From: Plutella xylostella
Taxonomy: Eukaryota; Arthropoda; Insecta; Lepidoptera; Plutellidae
Direction: 5' to 3'
Length of the DNA stretch: 64,000 bases
Assembly (NCBI RefSeq): GCF_932276165.1
Contig: NC_064002.1
Coordinates: forward strand, 186,001-250,000
Of this stretch, positions 27,524 through 38,971 are shown piece by piece; the first letter of the stretch is position 1; each line of letters opens with the position of its first letter. A program made the position numbers and the translations under genes. The notes under the pieces are model-generated. The model was not told the origin of the DNA. It worked only from the letters and a program-made list of their open reading frames with translations, and made no database searches.

Positions 27524-27675
27524 TAACCCCCTTATTCATAGAGAAGTTACAATACATTTTAACTAATAAACTGTTTTGTCCCTCTCTGTAAAAGAACAAA
27601 TTGTTCTTTGTCGGAGAGGGACAAAACAGTTTATTAGTTAAAACGTATTGTAACTTTTCTATGAATAAGGGGGTA
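27524..27675. mobile_element. 152-bp near-perfect palindrome MITE
   Basis: Two arms of about 70 bp are nearly exact reverse complements: left ACCCCCTTATTCATAGAGAA, right ending TTCTATGAATAAGGGGGTA. Only a few mismatches are seen, and the loop is very short near 27598-27601. The high arm identity suggests either recent insertion or repair of one arm from the other. A 68-codon minus-strand open frame here is a by-product of the palindrome, not a gene. Confidence 0.88.
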
Positions 27676-30600
27676 AGTATGTAAAGGCAGTTTTTAGCTA
27701 CTGCAGCTACATTTCTTACCATACATACTTTGTAAGTCTACGTTTAACGCTTTTTGTAAACTAATGAAAAGCCGTTCTACCGGAAGTATTGGTGAACTGT
27801 CAATCAGTAATCAGCTGTCAAACTACTGCGATATCCGGTTCTACTTAGCAGCCAGCCTGGCCATACTAGCAGACAGAATTACAACACTGATACAGCAGAT
27901 AAAATAGTGATCTTATCAATCCTTTTTCATTTAAGTAATCATGCATTTTAGACAGAATGACAACAATATCATTGCTAAAACCACTTTTTTCTTGTTTTGG
28001 TCGCCATTAAAGCATGCTTCCCTTAATTTGCAATCAGGAATACTTTGTGAGGAGTTTCTAAGCCACCTTTTGCTGCTCATCAATCAGATAGCCCTAGACT
28101 CCAACACTTTGACACTACATACACTTTTACCAACCTTCCTAACAGTGAAGACTTCTAACAAACCTGCACGATATAAAATGATTCCTATTAGTATCAGTGT
28201 TAGAGTATCAAATTGTAAGTGAGCAGGTACGCGTATGGTACGTGTATGGCATATTACGTGGTCTCTCTCGCACTTTCTTCGGTGGTGAGTGCGAGTTTCG
28301 ATCGACGCTAATTATTCAATTACCCATTGGTTGATTGACGGATAATTTACTGCTGCTTGCTGGATAATTATCGATGTTGTATCTGTAATCGTTATTGACA
28401 CTTATTTTTTAAAGAATTCGCTGTTATCACGCCTTTTGTACGATGTACAGTCGCGTTCAAAAGTGCTGCCGCAGATATTTATTTATAATAATGTAAGTAA
28501 TTTGGTAATGATATTAAATTTGTATGTAGTATTTTAATTTAAAGCCTAGTATATGCACTTTTTGTAGAGGTAAGTACGTATAATTATATAGAATCTGAAA
28601 AAATAATAATTATGTTAATTAAATAATTTACTTTATTTTACTTATTATATACCTATGTTCAGTTAATAAACAACAATTGCAGCTGATATAAATTTAAGAT
28701 TCTTGATTGTCCATTGTCTATTATACCTAACTTCATGCCATTTTGTCGATCACTTGTGTATCTGAAGTCTGGGAGACATGCGTGCGACGAGTGATGAACA
28801 AAAAGTTGGTGAAAACGAAACGCACATACCGACACACGCAGTTTCAAAACCATCGCAGCAATAAAATAACACAAATATTATGTGTAGGTACATCCGTTTT
28901 ATTAACTTCTTAACGATATATATATATTTATGTGCCATTTATAAAGAATACGTTACCTAGAAACATTTACTTTGAGTAATAGACCGTCGTAGCTGGAAGA
29001 TTACCGTGTAGATCTTAAATACCGAAACGTAGACAATAGAAATTAACAATGAAATTAAATCACTTTTGGTGTTGTTGGTCCAATTAATCGATCAGCGAAT
29101 AGTCATTGTATTTGATTCCGTGACGTCATCGCACGCTGCCATTGTCACCATAAACAGGTCAATGATTGACACTTTAATGACTTGCAGACAAAGTTGGTGA
29201 CTCGCAGGACGTGATGCGTGTGATTTGTGTCATCCATCCAATAGGAAGACCTAGACCAGTATCTAGGTAGTAACATTACGACATTGGTTTACACCGTCAA
29301 TCTTTAAAAGTTTTCTGAAAGCTTCCAAATTAGATATTGAGAAAATTAACAACAGTTACTGTTTGTTATATCCTCATGCCCTCACGTTACCGAGTAAGTC
29401 GGTTCACGGAAGAGCCAGCTCATCCATCAAGTACAAGCTTCTTCCAATCAACAGGTGAGCAGCGTGTGACGTCACGGCCGCCATTGTCCCGCTGTCCCCG
29501 GGGTCAGTGACCCGCGACGTGCGCCGCCATGTGACCGAAAAGGACATTCAGCCACCATTGTTGCTGGTGTGTCTACGGAATTCGCGATCGTCTGCGCTTG
29601 CGCAACGCACAGACATGCTGCGTACGGGACTGAGTGATTTCTCTTTGCGAACTTTGGTAATGATGCCAGTTTTGGACACCTGCAGTTTCAGTAGTTCTTA
29701 CGATGTTGTATGTTAGCTGGTGACATCGAAGCGCAAAATTCGCGACCGTTGACAATTGCTAAACTATTATCAGATTTTATCACAATTCATATTTATCAAA
29801 TATCAAAAAGAGTGTAAAACATAGGTTCCTACCTACTACCTAGTCGCGAAATATTATTAAGTAGGTAAGTACATTTATTAATGAGCTAGAGATTCAATTG
29901 TGGAAGCCTCGCCCGCGGCGGCCGGATCGCAAGGTGAGCGGCAAAAACCTGGTGAAGATCGCAAAAAACCGGGTGGTCCTAGCGTGACGGCTTTAATGGA
30001 CCCGCTCGAAGAAAAACCGCCTCTCGTGACTTTTCCAAACACAATTAACCAACAACTATGTTTTGTGGGAAAGGTTTTTTTAAGCCACATTGAGGTCAAG
30101 CCTCAGTCGACTGATGGGCGTCGGCCGCCTGTAGGCTTCTTGTCACTAGCTCAGGACATACATACTTTATATTTATGAATTTGAAAGGACATTTCTGAAA
30201 AAACCGCTGTAGTAAAAGAAGGTTTCACTTTTAGTTTTTCCCTTATTTATTTTAGGTTCCTTCGTTTAGTTACTTTATGTAGGTAGTGTTAAGCTAAGTA
30301 GTTATACTCTTGCACCAAAGCAACCTCTAATCATTTTTTAAGAATGTCAATTTTCATTGAATTATTTTAATTCATTTATCAATTCACCGATGCAATTTGT
30401 ATAACATTCATCATCATTTAAATAAGAAGTTTGATTTTAATAAGTGTATGTATATTTATGCGTGTCTGCCTTCATTCTTATGTGAATTTAAATATGTTTC
30501 TTGTGTACAGTTAACAAGTTAGTGAACATTCTACAATAAACTTGGCCAGTTTCCGAAACACTGATCACACAACTTAATTAGTCACTAATTAATAGATAAT

Positions 30601-32175
30601 GAGCGAGGCCTATTACCCACACACAATAACATGTAACCTTCGAAAAAAATCTACGAATGACACAAAAAATACGGAAACTAATTATAACTATTTTTTGCAT
30701 GTTTTATTGCTGACAGTCTTTTGGATTTATGTTTTACCTACGCCTTTCCCAATTACTGGGTTCTAATGTTACCTATGTTTTAACTATTAATATTATAATC
30801 AAAATCAGAATAGGTACCTGCTACGCGTTAAGCTAAGACCGTGACGATGTATCATATTTTTGTAGTATAATAATTCAATTAAAGAAAACATAGAAAGTCG
30901 ACGGTGGTGGCCTGGCTGAGCTGTTTTGGAGAAAGTTGATTTGGCAAAGATATTATAATTATAAATGAAGGACCACGAGGGATACCGGCAGCGAGTCAAA
31001 GTTCATCGACACATGAGGCCTAATATATTAAAAGAAATAACTAACTAGTTAAGATATTATTATATGACCAGTTTTTTGGTACGTGAATCTTATGTAGTTA
31101 ATTAATTATTATTTCGCCGCTATTACTTATAGAGTGTTGATTGAATCGACATTACTGACACTTGGTATTCGCTGAAGAAGTGTTTGTTTATTTGAATTGT
31201 ATTTATGTATATTCATCAGCCAAATACAGCAGTTAAAATGTAGAACACATACATTTTAAAATTCACTGGATTGATGTTAGCATTACAGTTATCCAAAGCC
31301 ACGATTCAACAAAGTGAGTGTTGGAAAGAAGCAAAACCACGTGAAAACAAACTCCAGATTGCCTTCAACACTTCACCTTTTCATTTGACGGATCTCACTT
31401 GACATTTTACGTACACGCCTTTGTAACGTGACCATCTTAGCCGGACCTCCCCTGCCTCCTTGTGTGTAGCTAGGAGTGGAAGTGATTCGGTGGTGGAGGA
31501 GTGTGGAGGGGTCAGCGCAGGCTGGTGAGTGGTAGGTGCGTTACAATACACTGAGACAATGCGGTTGATGAATATGCATGGTGGCATCGCTGCAATTTGG
31601 TCGACGACGCCAACTCTCGTAATGACAATGTGACAAAAATAACATGGTGTAAGCAAAGAGTGCGCCCGGCCCGGCACAACACACTCGGTTATATCGATGG
31701 CTAAGTATTACTTACTTATACCTATTTATTTAAACTGGAACAGTGTACCTGATAAGTGTTAAAATTCAATATAGGTAAATATCTAGAATAACTATTTATA
31801 ATAGTAGGTATACAAACAATACATACACGTAAATACATCAGTAAATGTTACAAATTATTATGTTTAATTTTACTTAAATAAATAAATCAAGATATAACTT
31901 TTGATTGTGTTATTTTTATTGACAAGCTGCGCCATCTGTCGAGGTTACGTTGCAAAATGGAACAATATGGACGTTTAATCATTACTGTCCATAGCTTACT
32001 TTTTAAACGAATTTGCAATTCTAATTAGGTCGCATTCCTTCAATGTCATGTGGGAAAGGGTTCAAACCCGTCAGAAACATACTGTGTGCACCCTGACAAA
32101 TATTGTTTTTTTTTTCTAATTAATATTAGGTGCAGGCGTATAACCTTGCCTAACCTATAATTATAAATTATGCTA
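27676..32175. other. No gene seen; two weak exon-like frames
   Basis: A 93-codon ATG frame at 27941-28222 ends in a consensus donor (ATT|GTAAGTGAG at 28215) but has no known domain. A frame at 29900-30178 begins at GTG and includes CAAG|GTGAGC near 29933. Neither has independent support. A 12-base near-duplication (GGTACGCGTAT, GGTACGTGTAT) lies at 28226-28248. Confidence 0.5.
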
Positions 32176-32311
32176 AGGGCTTGTTCCACAATTTCTGGTT
32201 AGTGGCTACCTGTGAGATAAAATACATGCTGTCACTGTCAAAAAAATAATAACAGGATAATAACATTTATCTCACAGGTAGCCACTAACCAGACATTGTG
32301 GAACTGGGGCT
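32176..32311. mobile_element. Harbinger-like MITE
   Basis: Inverted arms of about 46 bp: left GGGCTTGTTCCACAAT leading into GGTTAGTGGCTACCTGTGAG, and right its near-complement ending ATTGTGGAACTGGGGC. The flanks read CTAAG on the left and CTAAG on the right, compatible with a 3-bp TAA target duplication. The GGG-start and TWA-type duplication point to PIF/Harbinger (an inference). The interior is short and AT-rich. Confidence 0.82.
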
Positions 32312-34099
32312 AAGTAGAAGATTTAAATAGCTTCAGATAAACTTCAGGTAAGCGCGAACAAAATATGGTTGTTTTCGTGTAGATATTTTCTTCTATATTT
32401 TTATTTATCAGATAATACAGCATGCCTTTTTGCAACTAGCAGTCTGTGTTAATTATCATGTAAGCAATATATCCACAATACTTACATATTATTCAGTCAG
32501 CACCGTATTCCAAACCCAATATCCAAGTTCGACCAACTCCAATCCACAAAAATATTAGACGTACGAGTGATAACCCCAGGTCGGGTATTACCATATAAAT
32601 ACACGTGATTTGAACCCTCACCGTTTAATGTCACATATTTATGGGTTTTCAATAAATTAGCATACACGTCGATATACCGGGCCTACCACCAGCTGCAAGC
32701 AAGGTGCGGAGCGGGAACAGTCAAATGTAATATTTATTGGGGATTGCGATTAAGTACAGCTGTAAGTACGATTGACAAATTGCAAGAAAAGTTCACAGTG
32801 CAGAGTGGCTACCTCTATGTATGATATAGTGGCGGCTGGCGTACTAATAATGTAATTGATAAACATGTAACATAAATAACCTTCTATTAAACATTTCGAT
32901 TTTATTCAGTTATAACTTAAAAAAAAAACAACTTATATAAATATATTGGAAGATTTACTTATAATAGAGCAAATTGAACGAAACTGTCCGACTGCAAACG
33001 CATCGACATCTGAAATTCAAATACGCGACCGCGGGCGTGTGTTCCCACTCAACTACACAATTACCAAACTCTTTTGCACAACACCACTCTTTATTGCCAT
33101 GAGATTAAGAGGCAAAATTGATAAATGAATAATAATATTAATTTTGTAGTAAATAGTCGTTAATTGTGTTTATTTATTGCGATCCATGAAGGTTTGGTGA
33201 GTGCGCGAGCCCGGGCGTGATGTATTTGTAGTTCATCATTGGCAATCACGCTCGAGCCTATATATAATCTGTAAAAAAATCTACTCTTTTCTTATTTGAG
33301 GAATATGGCATGGCACACCTATAAAAACATTTATTTTATAAGATTTTTTATTTTTTCGAATATGTACCTACCTACTATTCTACCTATTTCAATAATATCT
33401 AGGTACTGGATATTTAAATTAAATAAAATTTATAGAGGGCAGATGCTACTACGTACACTAACAATAGTCAATAAAAGCTAAACTACTGATAGGTAGGTAT
33501 ATTATGATTAATAAATATCAGATGTATTTGACAAACACCTTTTTATTATTATGTTAATGAGTAGATTGCAAAAAAAAATATCTAAGCAAATCATTGACTG
33601 ATTTGAATAATTGATCAATATATCATCATTGATTGCATATTGATGCAAATTATTTACAAAGCGGCTGAATCTTTACACATTTAAATTATTTGATTTATTA
33701 GTTTTGATTTTATTTTTATCTGAAAATGTAGCAATAGTCCTACGATTTTTATATACATTTAGGTACTTACAATGCTACTATAACCTATCTAGTACTAGTA
33801 CTAGTTTACCTTCCTATATTCAATCTATCTTTAGTGCCAATATGTAATGCTATATACCTTCCTACCTATATTCGATCTACTTACTATATATTTCATTCAA
33901 ATTATCTTTCTTTAAATGTGCCAAATTGTAAAATTGCAGTCATTGCAGATATAATTCAAACTGTTTATTTCTAATCCAACATATACAGATAAAGTCCATA
34001 AATAATTTACTTTAAAGTTATGGTAGTCCTGTAAAGGTGACGGTATACAAAACATGAATATAATGATTGTCACCGCAGCGAATCACCCGCTCATTATGA
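32312..34099. other. No gene seen; AT-rich with CCTA tracts
   Basis: Holds an imperfect duplication (TACCTTCCTATATTCAATCT at 33807 and TACCTTCCTACCTATATTCG at 33855) and a short GC-rich imperfect inverted repeat at 33206-33263. Otherwise featureless. Confidence 0.6.
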
Positions 34100-36540
34100 G
34101 GCACAGCAACATTCGGCATCCGTGTACAAATTGTTCATTTAAATGATAAAAATCAAAAACGAACTACTGTTTTCAAACAAAAACAATGGGCCGGCAGTAG
34201 CTCTATAAATTCACCAAATAATAGTTATCAAAAATAAGTTTAAAACTTTATTGTTATCCGGAAAGCATAAAATATTTCAAATCGCAAAGACAATAGGGCC
34301 GGGACAATGGGACGGCGCAAAAAGGGCTTCTTGAAAAAAAATAGTTTTTTTGCCAAAGTCCTTTCTACTACGGTCTTGTACCGACTCCCTCTGGTTTTCG
34401 GCTTTTTTTCATAACGGTCCCGAAGTTTGTTTATTTTGCTCCTGCAATAATGGCCTCGTCTGATAAAAACACTAGCCGCTCCAGTTTTTACAATTTTTTT
34501 ATTAATTTGTCAAATATCAGGTCTGTAGAAATGAGGTGATTTTGTAACTATGGTGGACCCGTACACTTAGGGATCTATCAGATACACAATAGCATGCAAC
34601 ATTATGACCAAAAGCAAACTTTTTAGCCATTGTATGCACCTGCCTACTAAAATAAAAATACTAAAGTTACATTCTAAACGGTTAGATTAAAAATCTAATA
34701 CAAAACCTAATTAGCAAATTTAAAGTCTGAAAGGGCGGAAATCATAAATACAAGACAATCATGAATGCATTGATTTGCCATTAAATATACAAACATATAG
34801 TGGATGTACCGCAAGTGACAAACAAAAAATATATTGAAAGAGTGTAGCAAGGCGACCCGGCGGGACTATGGCGACCACAACTACCGTTTCCGAATTGCGT
34901 AAAGGAAGTAATTACATATTCTAATCCAAATCCCCGCTGCCGGTTCATATGTCACTCCCGACACAATAAAAAAGGTAACAAACCAAACGACCTCCTTCTA
35001 ACGGTAAGAATTCGACGTCCTGAGAAAAAAACCCATCAAGGACCACATTTCTAAACAAGCCCGTTACGAAAAAATCGCATACTTACTTATAATCTAAACA
35101 AAAAGCAACTAAAAACTACAGTCGAAAACAGTCTCTACGTGAACGTCAAAAAGTATGTTTTGAAAAACATCCCTAAAGCAGCCGCGAGTAAATTTATGCG
35201 CGCATTTGCATAGTGTGCATAGCCCCTAAATTTTATTGAATAAAAAAATAGGATGGGTACAACTTTTTTGCATAAATTTATACAAAGGAAACGGGTTAAA
35301 CCGCTCAGGAAGTGATGTCGCGACCCGCAAGCACCGGGACTCCGCCGCCGCCGCCCGTGACCCAAACTCAACTCTAACCCTCAAGGTAATAGAACTATTA
35401 TAGACATTGCAAAAAAACGTACCATACACCCTTTCACATCCGAGCCCCCATACTATTCACAATAGACTATAATGTACCTGACTATAATTTATGCGAGAAT
35501 ATTTAGCGAAATGTACCTGCCCTTTTTGAATATTAAGTGCAACCTAACCCCTGACATTACTGAATAGGGTTAAGATACTATTTGAAAAGAAATAATACAA
35601 AAAAAATGCAAATAAACTGTCCCCACATTCAGCACAGGTAGGAAAAAAATTGCACCCATAGAGATTGTACAGAAAGTACGGAGTTTGATTGTTAGCGGAG
35701 GGGCGCGCAGAAACTGGGTTCTTCATGCGCGCAACACTTGTCACTTGGCGTATAATTTGGGTGTGTTCAGCTTCTTATGCATACTGCGCCGTGGGGTCGC
35801 ACAGATAGTTCTTTTATTAATAACGTTTTTTTATAAGGGTTTGTATGCAAAGATTTATTGTATTCAGCCAGGATGCTCGTGAGAATGCTGGGAGATAATC
35901 GAATTTGCCTATAGACGCATCCACCCCTGGCAACCCTTTCTGCATCTCTTCATGGGAACGATTTTGAATATTCAAAGAAGGTGTCATCTTAGTGAATATC
36001 GATTGCTGTTTTTTCATTTGATTCAGAGTATGGGAACTGATACGGTGAATAGGAAGAGCCGGTACGAATTTTGCATAATCTATTAGGTTAGGCACTTTTT
36101 GTTAGGACGTAACGGAATTTCTCGATAAAGGGTTGTCTAAAAAAGTGATCGTTAAAAAATATAACGGTTACAGTTTTGTTTTTTTGTTTAGTTTTTAGAA
36201 TGATGGCTACCGTCCGACGGGACATTGTGTACTATTCGTAACTGTTATTTTTTGCGAAAAACTGGGAGAATTTGTGGGCATTCATATTTTTTTGTACCGA
36301 CTCGAAACTTTGCTTTCTCTATTTCACCTGTAAAATGTAACCAGGGTGGTACTTTGTGGTTAGCACTAAATGTAGAGTTTGTGCAATATTTATGTTTCTG
36401 AATATTTTGTTTTTATTGTTTCTGTAAATCCATAACTGTATATTGTTTAAAATATTACAGACTTTATACGTAAAATTATGTATAGAGCGTTATTGTCTGA
36501 CAGATGTTGGACATAATTGTCTACAGGACTTTTGATTGCT
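34100..36540. other. Strand-composition reversal near 35.65 kb
   Basis: By eye, 34100-35650 is rich in A and C on the plus strand, with many runs of A. From about 35680 to 36540 the plus strand becomes rich in T and G. After the MITE at 36543, A and C dominate again (about 36780-37100). No repeat or gene explains this. It could reflect divergent transcription or old strand-specific mutation. Quantitative skew was not computed. Confidence 0.35.
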
Positions 36541-36542
36541 AA

Positions 36543-36619
36543 TACACTGCCGGGCAATGAAAAAGTTCCACTCAGTTAGTGCTTTTCTCAGTGGAACCTT
36601 TTCATTGCCCGTGAGTGTA
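36543..36619. mobile_element. 73-bp hairpin MITE, internal-deletion copy
   Basis: This consists almost entirely of the two terminal repeats of the family seen at 3305-3540. Left CACTGCCGGGCAATGAAAAA and right TTTTCATTGCCCGTGAGTG face each other across about 12 bases, flanked by TA on both sides. Its left end matches the right end of the 3305 copy, and its right end (including GTGCTTTTCTCAGTGGAACC) matches that copy's left end. It therefore looks like an inverted copy that lost about 160 internal bases. A transcript would fold into a near-perfect hairpin. Confidence 0.88.
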
Positions 36620-38754
36620 TTTTACTGTAGGTGGTTGAAAGCACTTATGATTTGTACTATTTTTAAATGACGAAACTAAACTAGCCGTACTCGTATGTGG
36701 CATATGTTTCAAGACATATGGGATACCTAAAGGTGGTCATGTAGTGTTTATAACAGCTAGAGCTGAACAATCTATACCAACCTAATTTAAAATGAAATTA
36801 CAATGTCACTAAAAGTAACCCTTTCTTGCTGAAGCTAACCCATTACAAGTCGACCATTACAACACAATGGTTACTTACGCAACTACAAAAAAACAACAAC
36901 AAAATTTGCCGCTGGTCCGTTACCTGCCTACGCAAATACTATTAGCCCTTTCATTGAGTAAAAAAAAAAGTCAGCTACAAATTCAGTACAATAGTGTTAA
37001 CCAGTAAAGTGTCGACCGGTCCAGCGGCCGCCTTCACAAAAGACATCATTGCTCTAGTTTTTGCCTTCTGTGTCAACAAACTAACAGCCTCGCCCATTGT
37101 CAGGACATTCGGCGTGACGCAAAGGTTGCAATAAAACTTTTTAGCAAAAGCTCATTGTAAAACCGTAAAGTGTTTTAGTCCATTTTGTCAGTGACCAGCT
37201 TGTTTATTGGGTGTACATCATTTCTGCTATTTTGAGGCAATAGTTAAGATTACTTTTGTTACTTTCAGTATGAATAATAAATAATAAAGGAAATAATATA
37301 ATTGTAACGACAAAACTGAAAAATTCATACTGAGATAAGTAAATAAGCATAGCTGGTAAAATTTTAACATTTATACCTTGTGCCAAATAAATACATTATT
37401 TAATTTTTTAAATTAGGTATTTAAAGTTTGTTACGACTCTAGTTAGCCGTTATCGTTATTATTACAGGTTTTAGGTTTTAGTAGAATTTCAGTTTCGGAA
37501 TTTTCCAGGAATTCCTATATTAGAACACCCTGTATGGAACCTGCCATTGCCCAATTTTGTCCGTCGGCTTTCTCCAAAGTTGGTAAAGAAATCGTCAGCA
37601 AACATTTTAATGTTTCCGTGTTTTTTGCTCCAATAAAAGTGTGCTGTGCCGTATGTCCCGTACAATGGAGTCTGGTGTAGGGTTGAAATTTATGCAAATC
37701 GCGGCGCAAACAATGGCAACGCCGCGAGCCGCGACCCGTCTTCTTTACAATCCTCATTATTTATGGATTTTCCAGACGACAGCTCAAACCAAGTGTGAAG
37801 TGTGTCAAAAATTGGGACAAATCGGTGAAACACTCAGTTGTACTTGAAGTAGGTAAAACATTACACGTTTACATGTCAAAATAGGCTGAGAAACTATACC
37901 GAATAAGTATTTAAATAAAACTGTTGCAGTTGGCCAGTAGCTTGCAGTTACAGCCCTGCGTCTGCAGCTAGCGACACTCGCTAAAAGAATAAGTCGGTAA
38001 GTAATAACAATCAGATACGGTATCTGTATCACAGGCGCCGCCGCGGTGTCGGCCGCGGTACGCAATAAAAACTCGGACGTACGGCCGATGAGATAATCCA
38101 GCGAGCACATAACGCCACTACTTTATACCGTATACATGTCAAATTTTAATTGAATCTTGTGTTAAATATGTTCTTAACGCAATGGAGCGTTATCTCAATG
38201 GATATTTATGTTGCAGTCGGTCCCGCGGCGAGCCTGCGAGTGGGAGCGAGATGCAACCAAGTATCTTGTTTCAAAATGGAATTGAGGTCTACGGATTTGT
38301 GAGATGCAAATTTTAGTAAAGAAGAAGCTCCTAAATCTAGAAGTATTTATAGTGTTACAGCTCTCTACAGTTACAATTAGTAAGTATTTCACCAAACTAG
38401 AGCTGTTTCAATAAACATTGTACCTAAACTACAAACGTTTTTCTAATTGGAATTTTAAAATTACTTTTATTTCTGTTGAACATGCGACCTGGCGCTGCTC
38501 TACGTGAATTACTGCACTTTTAAAATTCTGGACTGACATTGAAAATGAAATGTGGCGGCGGTATTCACAACACACATCACAATTTACACTGACGTCACTA
38601 CGATCATTATAAACAAATAAGGTAAGCAGCTCAATTTTGGAATGATGCTCAACATGACTGCCGAGTGTACCAATGCATTTTGCAAAATAAAATTCCCAAA
38701 AATAATGATTGAACAAAAGTATCAAGCTACGAAAATACTGGGAGACCGGCCGGC
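36620..38754. other. No gene seen; unique DNA
   Basis: A/C-rich up to about 37100, then mixed. The stretch 37500-37760 and the GC patch at 38030-38060 are complex and repeat-free. No domain in any frame. Confidence 0.6.
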
Positions 38755-38971
38755 AATCGATCGATACATATAATCGATACTTATAAATCGATCCTGTTAT
38801 GAGACGATAAAATCGGTCGGTGGAACCGCCGGCGGCTACCGGGCGTCGGGCTAAGCGTCGATTACTCGCCGGCTCCTCTTATTTTGTTGCTGCCCTCGCG
38901 ATGCATCGAGATTATCGATAAAATAATTAAATGGTTACTCGCAAAATCGATTCTCGACTGTTGTTATCGAG
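38755..38971. promoter_or_regulatory. ATCGAT/CGATA motif cluster
   Basis: Within about 215 bp: ATCGATCGATAC, AATCGATAC, AATCGATC, ACGATAAA, TTATCGATAAA, AATCGATT and two further TATCGA/ATCGA matches. TATCGATA is the DREF (DRE) core and clustered CGATA is the BEAF-32 type of site in Drosophila, both typical of housekeeping promoters and domain borders. Use of these factors here is an inference. The following 500 bp (to 39450) is T/G-rich, complex and free of repeats, as in conserved regulatory DNA. No TATA box or start site is evident. Confidence 0.4.

Noticed and set aside
29900..30178. 92-codon frame resembling a Pro/Lys-rich protein
   Set aside because: It starts at GTG, not ATG, and is mirrored by an open minus-strand frame. 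The GTGAGC donor-like site alone is not enough for a gene call.
32058..32069. GGGTTCAAACCC, tRNA T-arm-like
   Set aside because: No anticodon arm, D arm or A box upstream at tRNA spacing.
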